DNA from: Caldisericia bacterium
GTDB lineage: Bacteria; Caldisericota; Caldisericia; JAAYUI01
Length of the DNA: 64,000 nucleotides
Assembly: GCA_017992475.1 (NCBI GenBank)
Contig: JAGOOO010000005.1
Location: forward strand, 1 to 64,000
Direction of reading: 5' to 3'
Shown here: positions 33,888 to 43,830 of the stretch, in pieces
How the letters are laid out: every line of letters starts with the position of its first letter
Numbering within the stretch: the stretch's first letter is position 1
Translations under genes and position numbers: made by a program
The notes under the pieces: generated by a model
Databases searched by the model: none
What the model was told of the DNA's origin: nothing
Seen by the model: only the letters and a program-made list of their open reading frames with translations

Positions 33888-35141
33888 TCAGAACCGCTTG
33901 CTTACAGGATGAGGCCACAAACGATAGAAGAATTTGTTGGCCAGAAGCATCTGCTCGGAAAAGACGGCCTGCTCTCAAAATCCCTGTCGGGCAAGCCAAC
34001 TTCGCTTTTGCTGTGGGGGCCACCCGGAACAGGTAAAACCACACTTGCGCACCTGATCGGGAAAGCGACATCAAGGCAAACGATTGTCATCAATGCTGTA
34101 ACAACAGGCATTCCAGACCTGAAAAAACTGCTTGCGCAGGCCGACCACCCTGTCCTTTTTGTGGACGAGATCCACAGATGGTCAAAGTCCCAGCAGGACT
34201 TTCTGCTCCCCTTTGTCGAGTCTGGCGAAGTCCTGCTCGTCGGCTCCACAACAGAAAACCCTTACTACGAGGTAATTGGCCCGCTCCTCTCAAGGCTCAG
34301 GGTGCTGAGGCTGGAGCCACTCTCCGACGAGGACATAAAGGAAATCCTCAAAAAAGCAATCATCGATCCAAAGGGCCTCGGTGAGTTTACCATAGAAATG
34401 CCAGAAGAGGTGATGGACTTTGTCGCCCAGGTGTCGGCAGGAGATGCGAGGTCGGCGCTCAACCTTCTGGAAGACCTTTTCAATCTCTCGGTTCCTGTGG
34501 ATGGCAAATATACCCTTCAGATACCATCAGAAGATGTTTTGCGAAGATTGCCGTATGACAAGACAGGTGATGAGCACTATCAGGTCATATCAGCCTTTAT
34601 AAAGTGTATCAGGGGCTCAGACCCAGATGCGGCCGTCTACTGGCTTTCAAGGATGCTGAAGTCCGGGGAAGATCCGACCTTCATTGCAAGGAGACTCGTC
34701 ATTCTGGCCGCAGAGGACATCGGGCTTGCAGATCCATGGGCATTGCTGATTGCCCAATCAGGATTTTCGGCCGTCGAACAGATAGGCATCCCGGAATGCG
34801 GGTTGATCCTGTCCGAGGTGGCTGTGTACCTGGCGCAGGCCCCAAAAAGCAACAGCACGGCCAGGGCGCTCTGGGCCGCACAGGAAACGGTCGAGAAAAC
34901 AACTCCGCCGGTGCCAATCCATCTCAGGAACGCTAATTTCAGGGGACTGAAAAACCTTGGCTGGGGCAGAGACTACAAATATCCACACGACCACAAAAGT
35001 GGGTTTGTGAAACAAGAATATCTACCAAAAGAGCTGCTGGATTCGAAATTTTTTGAGCCAACAGACATCGGCTTTGAAAAACGCATCAAGGAGCGGATGG
35101 AATCCAGGGGGCAGGTTGAAAAAGATGACAAAAACGAATGA
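33885..35141 (+). CDS. rarA: Replication-associated recombination protein A (RarA/MgsA)
   Basis: A 418-residue AAA+ ATPase acting at stalled replication forks. Walker A is GPPGTGKT (45-52), Walker B LFVDEIHRW (about 90-98), sensor 1 STTENP, then the C-terminal MgsA domain with DPDAAVYWLSRML and AAEDIGLADP and the AQAPKSNSTARALWAA tetramer region. Length and motifs are normal. It has a leaderless promoter and overlaps the start of the small membrane protein behind it. Confidence 0.95.
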   Translation: MSEPLAYRMRPQTIEEFVGQKHLLGKDGLLSKSLSGKPTSLLLWGPPGTGKTTLAHLIGKATSRQTIVINAVTTGIPDLKKLLAQADHPVLFVDEIHRWSKSQQDFLLPFVESGEVLLVGSTTENPYYEVIGPLLSRLRVLRLEPLSDEDIKEILKKAIIDPKGLGEFTIEMPEEVMDFVAQVSAGDARSALNLLEDLFNLSVPVDGKYTLQIPSEDVLRRLPYDKTGDEHYQVISAFIKCIRGSDPDAAVYWLSRMLKSGEDPTFIARRLVILAAEDIGLADPWALLIAQSGFSAVEQIGIPECGLILSEVAVYLAQAPKSNSTARALWAAQETVEKTTPPVPIHLRNANFRGLKNLGWGRDYKYPHDHKSGFVKQEYLPKELLDSKFFEPTDIGFEKRIKERMESRGQVEKDDKNE

Positions 35142-35517
35142 AAATAAACTGATGGCTATCTATGCTGTCTTTTTTACATTCCAGGTGCTCCACATTTTTG
35201 AGGAAATCTGGGGCAGAACTTATGAAATACCTATCTTGCCATTCCACAGGCTTGAAAATTACCTGATTGCAGCATCAATGGTTGTGCTGGCTTCAGGTCT
35301 GGCCATGGTGCTCATGGCGCTTGGAAGACCGCTCGGGAAGAAGCTTGCATTCATAATCGCCATAGCTTCTGGAATATTAAATTTCTTCGTGCATTCCATC
35401 GGCTGGATTGCAACCGGAAATTATTTTGCAGGCCCTGGGGCAGGAACAATAACCGGCATTCCGCTGTTTATTTCAGCCCTGTATTTTGTTATATCTGTAT
35501 GGAAAGCGTTTGATTAA
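35125..35517 (+). CDS. HXXEE-domain membrane protein
   Basis: A 130-residue protein with about four membrane helices. FQVLHIFEEIWG carries the HxxEE motif and FFVHSIGWIATGNYFAGPGAGTI a second conserved His, as in the HXXEE family (PF13787), whose function is unknown. The ATG overlaps the end of rarA by 17 bases, so co-expression with rarA is likely, though a functional link is not evident. Confidence 0.7.
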   Translation: MTKTNENKLMAIYAVFFTFQVLHIFEEIWGRTYEIPILPFHRLENYLIAASMVVLASGLAMVLMALGRPLGKKLAFIIAIASGILNFFVHSIGWIATGNYFAGPGAGTITGIPLFISALYFVISVWKAFD

Positions 35518-35908
35518 AACAAATTCTGGTTTTAATGATTTTATACCAATCCCTAATAATTATTCTACTTATTGAAATTATCAGAGAGGACTCAAGAAAT
35601 AATAAATATATTCCATATAATCATATAATGATATAATGATATAAAATATTATCGTATTGTTTGTGGTTTCACACAACTTCATAAAATATTTTACGCACGA
35701 CATCTCTTGTTAGGAACGCCATCAACGGGGTTAAATGTTTATCGTTAAATATAGATGAAACATAAGCTTGCCAACCCCGGTTGTTTACAATTTTATTACA
35801 TTATAAAATAATTAATAATTGATTATTACCTTAATATACATTATAAATTTTCTCTAATAAGAAGGTGGATTTATTTATTTTTGTATTTCATCTTCTAAGG
35901 AGGACATG
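35518..35908. other. AT-rich intergenic region with a structured leader candidate
   Basis: About 390 bases. It has short near-repeats of ATATAATGAT around 35618-35645. It then contains a nested hairpin: CAACGGGGTT (35723-35732) pairs with AACCCCGGTTG (35773-35783, one bulge), enclosing ATGTTTATC / GATGAAACAT (35735-35763, one bulge). A T-rich stretch follows. It could be a terminator-like attenuator or an unknown riboregulator of the beta-helix gene. It did not match any riboswitch I know. Confidence 0.45.
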
Positions 35909-38472
35909 ATGAGAAAAAATGGCCTTATGGCTATATTTGTTATTGCTCTACTTTTCCTATCCTCTCCCATATACGCTGCTGTACCAGCTGATAAGGGACC
36001 GAAAACTTCAAGCGCAGATCTGCAGATCACTTTTAGTCTGCCCGGATACGTGCGTTGATGACGACTGGGCTGATCCTATTTTATTTCCACCTGGAACCAA
36101 TGTCACCTTCCCTGGCGATCCGGACCCCCACACTATAGGGACTGATGCATTCCCAACAATCAATGCGGCATTTGCGGCAACTTCCGCAAATGCGACCATT
36201 TACGTGGCCCCTGGCGCATACAGCGAGAGTCTAACCATTACAAAAGCAATAAGAATAATTGGTTCAGGAAAGGGGACAGATCCAACCCAGGATACAGTGA
36301 TTACCTCCTTGGTAAGCCATGCTTTTATCCTCCAGTCTGGCAATGTCACCATCGAGAACCTCTCCATAACAACCAACAACAGGCCCACCAACGGCAACGC
36401 CATTCACAGCGCAATGGCGACCTCCAACCTTACCTTCAGGAACCTTTATATCTACCGCTGCAGCTATGGCATGTTCTTTGACTACACCGCAAGCACCGCA
36501 AATGTGGTTGTTGTTGATTGTGATATGATAAATAACATCAACACCGGCATATATTTTTTCAAAAATGACGCATTACGCCAGAGTGTTGCCTGTAACAATT
36601 TCCTTGTGGAAAGATGCAATTTCATCAACATGGGGTATGGCTTCTATGTTTGCACCCCGCATCTTCCACCACCCCCAATGAGAATAAACGATTTTACCAA
36701 TCTCACTATAAGAAACTGTGTTTATCAGAATCTGTCTTACAAGGCCATGTATTTCGAGAAACTCTCGAATGCAATTTTTGACTCCCTGACAATTACCAAT
36801 ACAGGTTACTGGCCAGGATATGGAAGCCCGTTTGGAATCGATATAAACCTGAAATATGGCGATTTTACAAACATCCTCTTCAACAATTGCGTGTTTACAA
36901 GGTGCGGTAACACCCACGCAATAAATGGCATGGCCCTGGGAATAAAGGGAAGGTCTGACAATGCTTATTCGGCCAACCCAGCAACACTGACCGGCGTGAC
37001 CATATTAGGATGCGTGATCCAGGACTCCATAAGGGGCATTTATATTGACAACTCAGTTTACAACGTGTCTATTATTGACACCATTGTTCGTAATTGCTCT
37101 TATGGATTAAATGCAATAGGCACGGTAGGTCTGGTTGTAAGACGCTGTGCATTCCTTTCCAATATGATCGCATATCCCCCATATTCAAGCTACGCAAATA
37201 CCTATGGCATTGGTATTTCCGGAAGGCGTTATCCAAACTCAACCACTGGCCCTCTGTGGCAACCAACAGATGCAGTAATTGAAAGCTGCATTTTCTGTGG
37301 GAACACAAATGCTGCCCTCGTGAATATTGATGAAGTGCTCAATGTTGCCCAGTATGGCTATGAGTCCAGCAAGATAGACGCAAGGCGCAACTGGTGGGGA
37401 TCGAACAGTGGCCCGTCAGGATTTGGGCCTGGTAATGGGGACCCGATTGGGCCCTCAGGAATCAAATACAGACCATGGATTGTGATGAGGATCAGGGCAC
37501 TATCGTCATCTATTGTTGTCGGTGGATATTTCAACACCAGTAATGGTAGATTTCCACAGTGATCTGGATGGTGGAACAGTTTCACCGGACATTCTCGACG
37601 GTATCCTGACAGTTGAGCTTTCTACAAACCTTGGTCTTATCAATGGAGGTACCTCTACAATACTGCTCATAAACGGCGGTGGGGCAAGCGCAACTCTGAC
37701 CTCTGGCGAGATAATCGGCATAGCAGACCTGAGAGCAGTCAGCATCCAGTCTCCTTCTGGAGAACCTGCCCAGGGAGAAGTCCAGATCGTTGGAGAAGTC
37801 AATTTGCAGTTGCGTAAATGGGTGAAAAAATCCACTTGCAATGTAGATGAAAAGGCAGTGTTCTACATAAGCGTTTCAAACGCAGGGACTGTTGATGCCA
37901 TAAATGTTGTTCTCTACGACAATTTCCCCAATGAGCTTGTTTACGACACTTCAAGGCCAACTGGAGCGCAAGGCATCAATGGCGTCAAATTTGAGATTGG
38001 AAGACTTAAGGTTGGCGAGACAAGGACTTTCGAGATTGCATTCAAGCTTAACAAGAACATCCAGTTCCCTGGCAACAGCCTGACAGTGATAAATAACACC
38101 TCATGTACAGCCACAAACTCATATACCGGCAAGATAACAGGTGCAAAAGCATCTGCCTCGATGTTGTATGTAAAAGCAATTCCTTCCCCGGATTTCACAA
38201 TAACCGCAAAATGGAACGGGCTTGATACGAAGGCCAGCACGATTGAGTCTGGGAAAGAACTCGAACTTGGCGTCAAAGTGGAAGGCGGACAGTTCCCATG
38301 TGATGTGACAGTTGACTGGGGTGATGGAAAAGATGACATGAACACGCTTGATGGCAGCACTGAAACAAGCTTCAAGCACTCCTGGACCTCAGGCGAATAT
38401 GTGGTCACGATAACGGCAACGGATGCCTACGCAAGGACCAAGACAATCACGAGGAAGATAACTGTAAAATAA
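35909..38472 (+). pseudogene. Beta-helix surface protein with DUF11-like and PKD domains, broken by two frameshifts
   Basis: AAGGAGG and ATGATG (35906/35909) start a clear signal peptide (MRKNGLMAIFVIALLFLSS), but that frame stops at 36058. Translation continues one base shifted, from about 36030 to 37562, as a parallel beta-helix domain of the pectate-lyase type with WWGSNSGPSGFGPGNGDPIG near its end. It then shifts again by one base near 37533 into a frame ending at 38472, with a DUF11-like domain (VFYISVSNAGTVDAINVVLYD) and PKD domain (VTVDWGDGKDD). Removing one T from the TTTT run at about 36031 and one from the TTT run at about 37533 would restore a single protein of about 850 residues. 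The gene is either decayed or contains two sequence errors. Confidence 0.8.
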
Positions 38473-38503
38473 GCTCAACTTTTTGACTAACTGGAGCGTT
38501 TGA

Positions 38504-38539
38504 AGCCCCGAGGCCATTAAGCCTCGGGGCTTTTGTTTT
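38504..38539 (+). terminator. Strong intrinsic terminator
   Basis: AGCCCCGAGGC (38504-38514), loop CATTAA, GCCTCGGGGCT (38521-38531), TTTGTTTT. It ends the beta-helix gene. Confidence 0.93.
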
Positions 38540-38615
38540 AAGTTCACTCTTTGCAAGTATTAAAAAACATAAGAACAAAACAGAGGTTTTTCGTGTATTC
38601 TATATTTGGAAGAAA

Positions 38616-41165
38616 ATGAAAAACAAAAGATTTTTGAAATATTTTAAGGATTCATTACTGATAATGCTTTCAGCTCTGTTTGTGATTGGGAGTTTTGGTG
38701 GTGCAAAGGCGCAAGAAAAATTCCTGAGAATCGAGCCAGGTGAGCTGGTCATCAATCTTGGCGAGAATGCAAAACTGAACGCCATCGCAACCGATGAAAA
38801 TGGAAACAAAGTTTCACAGCCTGATATTGAATGGTCTGTCGAAGGCGATGCCGTTTCAATCGAAAAAACGTCCGGCACCCAAATCATGGTAAACGCCAAA
38901 GATTACGGTTTCTCGACAATAACGGCTAGATGGGGTAACACCACTGCCACCTCAAGGGTCATGGTCTACATGGCCCAGGAGATTCAGCTTGAAAAAAACC
39001 TGAAACTCACCCCATCAGGCGAGGTGACCATAAAGGTGGGCCAAAAGCTAGACATATCATGCAAAATTAGCGACGAGAACGGGAAGGATGTCCCATACGC
39101 AAGGGTCCAGTGGAGCAGCGCCTGCAGCGGGACAACCAAGGAAACTGGGGCCAACAGATTGGGATTCTCAAGCGACAAACCGACAGTGTGCCAGATAAGG
39201 GCAAGCTACATGGGACTGGAGGCGACACTCACCGTCAAGGTTGTCGAAATGTGCCTGAAGATCACGCCAAACCCGGTAATCCTTGGCTGGCTGGAATCCT
39301 ATGGGAAATCTGAAATAACACTTGCCAACTGCTCGCCGCTCCCGCTTGCCGTAAACCTCTCCGAGCAAGCGGCGTGGGCATCGCTCTCGGAAACAAAGTT
39401 CACCATACCGGCAAATGGCACAAAAAAGATATACGTTTCTTCAACAAAGCCAACACCTGCCCCTGGAGGGGTCTATAACTTCGACGTCACAGCCGCATGG
39501 GAAAACAAAAAGACACCGGTTGCTGTTATCGGCTACACAAGACCGCTTGAACAGGCAAAACCAAAACAGACATTCACTCAGGGCTGGATAAACAATGGTT
39601 CAAACCACAACAGGAGTTATGCCGTGCCAGAAGGAAACGGCACAGAAACAAATGCCCTTTCTGTCCAGTGGGCGCAGAACCTCGGCTTGAGCGGCAACAT
39701 GATGATGCTGGACAAGAAGCTCTACCTTGTTTCGGCAAACTACGACTTTGTCGGCGTAAACTGCTACAATCTCGAAACTGGAGGCAGGATTTGGACCTCC
39801 ACTAATGTGCGCGACAAACTGGGTTTTCCACTGGATCCAAAAACCAACGCTATGATTGCGGAAGGCAAGGAATTTTTCTGCATTGGAGGATCTCTGTTTG
39901 CTGTTTCGCTTGCAGATGGGAAACTCTTGTGGTCATGGCAACCAAACGGATCTGAATGGGTAGGTCTATTTATGACCTATGCCAACGGGCTCGTCTGGAC
40001 TGGCGGCAGTAGTCTCCACTGCTTCGACCCAAAAACCGGCCTGAAGCTGGGTTCTTATGGCGAGAATACAACAATGTATCCAGCCTACATGGACGGAAAA
40101 ATTTACTTTGTTTCTGTAAGTAGCAGTTTATTTGGTACTGAATACTCCCTCGAAATGCTTGATCCAGCAACAGAAAAAATAACAACAAAATACAGATGGG
40201 ATGAAAATGCAACTGGTGCAAGTGGCGGAAAAATAGATGGAATTTATTGTAGTGAAGGATATATCTGTATAGCTACCTATAAAAATATTAAAATATTCAA
40301 CACAAAAAGCAAAAATGGTTTTGATCCAACCATTCTTTATGATTTTACCACGTCTCTCGAAGATAGAATCAATGTTTCTATCATTGGAGGCAAGGCATAT
40401 TTTCACGATGACAACGAACTTTACTGTTTCGATCTGTCAAGTGCAACCTATCTCTGGAGAGTAAAGTCGTCTGACCCATTTGTAGGGCTTTTTTCAATAA
40501 GCGGCAGCAGGATTTTTATCTCCACCAGAAGGACAGGATTGAAAATCTACGACACGCGCAACGGAAAACTGCTTTCAAAACCCATTGATTACACCAATCT
40601 TGGCTATCTGGACGGGCAGTGGCAGACAGCAGTTTCAATCTATGGAAAGGTCATCTCGCTTTTCCATAAAAACGGTGCGGCAAAAAATGAACATCTCTTT
40701 GTGTGCCTGGATGATGTAAAGGACGTGCCAAGGATCCCGAAAGTTCTCAGCATGTCTCTCGGGCAAAACACCATCTACAGCCAGGAGGAGAAAAAACCTG
40801 CCACCACAATAAGAACAGATTCACCCGTCCAGTCGATTGGCGGAACAACCTACGTTCCGGCAAAATATATTGTGGAGCCTTTTGGTGGAAGGGTCACATG
40901 GTCGCAAACCGAAAGAAAAGTAACGGCAGAGCTGCATGGCCGGACCATCGAGATGTGGATTGGCAGAAACTGGGTGCTTGTCGATGGGCAAAGGGTCAAT
41001 ATTGACCCAGGCAATGCCATGCCAAAGGTGATAGGGGGCAGGACAATGGTGCCGGCAAAATTCCTGGCCACTGTCCTGGACTGCCAGGTCTACTGGGTGG
41101 CCTCGTCCAAAACGGTTGTCATTACAAACTTTCAAAAAACCACAACAGAAGTGATCAATAAATGA
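38616..41165 (+). CDS. Exported PQQ-like propeller protein with Ig-like and copper-amine-oxidase-N domains
   Basis: An 849-residue secreted protein. After the signal peptide (about 1-32) come two Big-2-like bacterial Ig domains (about 35-110 and 115-205, EPGELVINLGENAKLNAIA..ITARWGN), a further beta domain (205-305), a PQQ-type propeller (about 335-690, with repeats such as NLETGGRIWTS and FDLSSATYLWRV), and a C-terminal copper amine oxidase N-like domain (about 725-835, GGTTYVPAKYIVEPFGGRVTW and GGRTMVPAKFLATVL). The last domain may anchor it to the cell wall. The 3' end overlaps the convergent gene at 41155 by 11 bases. Confidence 0.75.
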   Translation: MKNKRFLKYFKDSLLIMLSALFVIGSFGGAKAQEKFLRIEPGELVINLGENAKLNAIATDENGNKVSQPDIEWSVEGDAVSIEKTSGTQIMVNAKDYGFSTITARWGNTTATSRVMVYMAQEIQLEKNLKLTPSGEVTIKVGQKLDISCKISDENGKDVPYARVQWSSACSGTTKETGANRLGFSSDKPTVCQIRASYMGLEATLTVKVVEMCLKITPNPVILGWLESYGKSEITLANCSPLPLAVNLSEQAAWASLSETKFTIPANGTKKIYVSSTKPTPAPGGVYNFDVTAAWENKKTPVAVIGYTRPLEQAKPKQTFTQGWINNGSNHNRSYAVPEGNGTETNALSVQWAQNLGLSGNMMMLDKKLYLVSANYDFVGVNCYNLETGGRIWTSTNVRDKLGFPLDPKTNAMIAEGKEFFCIGGSLFAVSLADGKLLWSWQPNGSEWVGLFMTYANGLVWTGGSSLHCFDPKTGLKLGSYGENTTMYPAYMDGKIYFVSVSSSLFGTEYSLEMLDPATEKITTKYRWDENATGASGGKIDGIYCSEGYICIATYKNIKIFNTKSKNGFDPTILYDFTTSLEDRINVSIIGGKAYFHDDNELYCFDLSSATYLWRVKSSDPFVGLFSISGSRIFISTRRTGLKIYDTRNGKLLSKPIDYTNLGYLDGQWQTAVSIYGKVISLFHKNGAAKNEHLFVCLDDVKDVPRIPKVLSMSLGQNTIYSQEEKKPATTIRTDSPVQSIGGTTYVPAKYIVEPFGGRVTWSQTERKVTAELHGRTIEMWIGRNWVLVDGQRVNIDPGNAMPKVIGGRTMVPAKFLATVLDCQVYWVASSKTVVITNFQKTTTEVINK

Positions 41166-42543
41166 CTAATGAGGCAAAGGCATCTTCGCGCCTGTCTCCA
41201 ACAGTCACCGATATTTTTATGATTCCGCAATAGGGAATATTTTTTGTTTTTATTTTGAGTGAAGCGTAGTCTCCATGGGACACGATTTCTGCTTGAAAAT
41301 ATTCGGTTTCTTTTGGAAAAATTTCAAATACAACATCTTTCCCCTTGCAGACTGCTTTTGGCTTTATCTCTACAGAAAATGATTTGATGTCGTCCCTGCC
41401 TATCGCAAGCAGCACACCGGAGTTTATGACAACCCCGTACTGGCCAGTCTCATACGCTTTTACCTCCAGGCTGGCATCAACGCAAACGGTGTTGCAGGAA
41501 TCTTTGCAGCACAATTTGAAAGCCACTTTCCCTGTTTGTGCATCTTTGGGCGGTTCGAACATTATCAACGCGCTCTGCTTGCCCTTCTTTTCAATGGTGC
41601 ACCATGGCGGTGCACCAAGAACAGAGAACTCGACCGGATCATTTTCCTCGTCACTGCATGCAACCCCAAAAGCTGTCTTCGTTCCCCTGACCACAGAAAA
41701 GGTCTGGCTACCTTCAAGCAAAGGTGGCATGTTCGAAAGAAGCGTAACGCTGCATAACGGAACATCAATAACAGGTGTTCTCGAAAGATCACGGATAAAA
41801 ACTGGGAGCATGACCTTGCGGTCCCTCATTCTTACTGCAAGGCCGTCGATTGCGACCATAGTAACAGACTTCCCCTTGCCCTCTTCCCTCTGGGCAATAT
41901 CCACTGGAAATATATGGCTTTTCTCAAGAAATTTACACTCGCCAAACACTATCTGGCCCTTCATCCCGCAACCAAAATTCTCAACTGGAATACCAAACTT
42001 TGATATAGCGCCATCAGAACAAACCGATTTTACAACAACATCTTCGGCTTTTATTTTTGGGCCAGGGATTGTCATGGTGGTTTTGTAAATCAGGTTTTTT
42101 GTGACTTTTTTGCCGGCAATCACCCAGGTCATGGCAAAAACCAGCCTACCTTTTGACATCTCACCGACTTTGAGCATGTGCCACTTGATGTTAAGCGCAA
42201 TCTTGATTGTTGCGTCTTCTTCAAGCTGGAATTGCTTTGGGGTCGGGTCCATCCATGAACCGTTCCAGTCCCTGGGTGAAACATTGTCTGGCGGCAACCA
42301 TAAAACCTCAACACTTGCAGTGCCGCCCGATGTGACAGTCAGGTCGACCCAAAGGTCATTTTTGTCACCCGGGCAACCCTCAAGATCGAGTTCCTTTACC
42401 TTGTCTTCTTCACCAGAAATTCTTGCCTGACCGCACCCAGTTGAACCAGCATGCGAATAAAAGCATGGCTCTGCCTTAAGCCCTCGAACAGGCAACAACA
42501 ATTGTGACACAAGCACAATCACAACCAGCAAAGCTCTTCCCAT
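41155..42543 (-). CDS. Secreted Ig-like protein, function unknown
   Basis: A 462-residue protein with a signal peptide (MGRALLVVIVLVSQLLLPVRG) and many cysteines, probably disulphide-paired outside the cell. Residues about 270-370 look like a cadherin/Ig-type domain (ACSDEENDPVEFSVLGAPPWCTIE). The rest is all-beta by pattern but unassigned. GGGAG precedes the ATG. Confidence 0.6.
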   Translation of the reverse strand: MGRALLVVIVLVSQLLLPVRGLKAEPCFYSHAGSTGCGQARISGEEDKVKELDLEGCPGDKNDLWVDLTVTSGGTASVEVLWLPPDNVSPRDWNGSWMDPTPKQFQLEEDATIKIALNIKWHMLKVGEMSKGRLVFAMTWVIAGKKVTKNLIYKTTMTIPGPKIKAEDVVVKSVCSDGAISKFGIPVENFGCGMKGQIVFGECKFLEKSHIFPVDIAQREEGKGKSVTMVAIDGLAVRMRDRKVMLPVFIRDLSRTPVIDVPLCSVTLLSNMPPLLEGSQTFSVVRGTKTAFGVACSDEENDPVEFSVLGAPPWCTIEKKGKQSALIMFEPPKDAQTGKVAFKLCCKDSCNTVCVDASLEVKAYETGQYGVVINSGVLLAIGRDDIKSFSVEIKPKAVCKGKDVVFEIFPKETEYFQAEIVSHGDYASLKIKTKNIPYCGIIKISVTVGDRREDAFASLVIY

Positions 42544-42571
42544 TGTAAACTCCCGTCAATCGTTTGCAGGA

Positions 42572-42598
42572 ATTATATCACAAGTAGCATTTTTTCAA
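42572..42598 (-). promoter_or_regulatory. Extended -10 promoter
   Basis: On the minus strand, TTGAAA (42598-42593), 15 bases, TATAAT (42577-42572) preceded by TGA, an extended -10 that makes up for the short spacer. It drives the gene ending at 41155. Confidence 0.65.
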
Positions 42599-42605
42599 AA
42601 TTTGA

Positions 42606-43724
42606 CTAGAGTTTTTTCTGGAATATCCTGTATTTTTTGTACACCTGCCCGCCAAACCTCTTCATCTCTGCCTGGACCAGCGTGTTTGATTCAAGCTCAA
42701 GATGGCTGTCCATGAATTTGATGCCAGAATCATGCGCAGATTTCATCAGTGACGAGCCAAGAAGTACATCAATACCCCTATCCCTGTACTCCCTGTCAAT
42801 TCCACCAAGCAGGAGATCAAGCTGCCTGGACTTTTTTGATGCGGAGAGAATGTGGTAGAAACCAAATGGAAGCAGCCTTCCTCTTGCCTTCCTGAAACCC
42901 TCGTCCATATTGGGGATTCCAAGGATAAAACCAACAAGTTTGCTGTCTTTTTCAACAACCTTGAGGAATTTTGGGTTTAGGGCTGGCAGATATTGCTTTG
43001 CAAGGTCTTCCATTTCTTCCATCGCCAATGGGACGTAGCCATAAAGGTGCGAAAATACATCGTTTACCAGTGAGAGCACAGGCACAATGTAAGGCTTGAT
43101 TTGAGAGGTGGAGCTAAATTCCACAAGTTTGAATTCATTTTTCTTGGACAATCTTTCCAGCACCTTTTTGTAAATTGGCGGATACTCGCTTGTAACTGGG
43201 ATTTTATAGACTACGTAGTCAACCTCTTTGCCATATCCAAGTTTCTCAATGTGTTCTGGTATAAACTCGTAGTTGTAATAAGTCGCCAATGTTGGTTCAT
43301 TCCCAAAACCATCGATGAGGAAACCCTCGGGGTCTTGATCAGTAAATCCCATTGGTCCAACAATTTTGTTCATGTTTCTGGATTTGGCCCATTTTTCCAC
43401 ATGTGTTACCAACGCTTTTGTCACCTCAATGTCGTCTGTGGATTCAAGATAGCCAAACCTGGCCGTTTTTTCACCGGATATCTCAAGGAACCGTTTGTTT
43501 ATGATTCCCATGCACCTGCCAACAATTCTCCCGCGTTTTTTTGCCAGAACCATCACTGTGTCGCTGTGGTTGAAGTTTTTGTTTTTCCTCCTCGAAAAAA
43601 ACTTCCACTCGTCTGAGTACAGCGGTGTTGCCCAACCTTCATGCCCCCTGTGCAATTTTGTGGGTGCATGAATAAACTCCTTCAATTCTCTTTTCTGTGA
43701 AACTTCAATAATCTCGGTGGACAT
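42606..43724 (-). CDS. GNAT-superfamily-like protein
   Basis: A 372-residue cytosolic protein. The N-terminal half has the FARLHRGHEGWATPL-like start (FIHAPTKLHRGHEGWATPL) and a GRCMGIINKRF strand, the middle KIVGPMGFTDQDPEGFLIDGF, and the C-terminal half a second acyltransferase-like core (KLVGFILGIPNMDEG). This matches a group of uncharacterised bacterial proteins usually labelled N-acetyltransferase or GTP-cyclohydrolase-like. AAGGAGAG lies 5 bases before the ATG. Substrate unknown. Confidence 0.7.
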   Translation of the reverse strand: MSTEIIEVSQKRELKEFIHAPTKLHRGHEGWATPLYSDEWKFFSRRKNKNFNHSDTVMVLAKKRGRIVGRCMGIINKRFLEISGEKTARFGYLESTDDIEVTKALVTHVEKWAKSRNMNKIVGPMGFTDQDPEGFLIDGFGNEPTLATYYNYEFIPEHIEKLGYGKEVDYVVYKIPVTSEYPPIYKKVLERLSKKNEFKLVEFSSTSQIKPYIVPVLSLVNDVFSHLYGYVPLAMEEMEDLAKQYLPALNPKFLKVVEKDSKLVGFILGIPNMDEGFRKARGRLLPFGFYHILSASKKSRQLDLLLGGIDREYRDRGIDVLLGSSLMKSAHDSGIKFMDSHLELESNTLVQAEMKRFGGQVYKKYRIFQKKL

Positions 43725-43830
43725 TTTTTCTCTCCTTAAACAAAATTATTAAACAGATAAATCCAGGACCATTATCATCTATTTGATATTTTTTCTGACA
43801 ACAAGGTTACGGTTGCATTTGAAAAAGTGT

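Noticed and set aside
35700-35800. Cyclic di-GMP or other known riboswitch
   Set aside because: The conserved loop and receptor sequences of the c-di-GMP-I and -II, THF and preQ1 classes could not be found. The structure is kept as an unknown hairpin only.
36025-36040. Phase-variable homopolymer in the beta-helix gene
   Set aside because: The run is only four T and the second break is at three T, too short for slipped-strand switching. Decay or sequence error is more likely.
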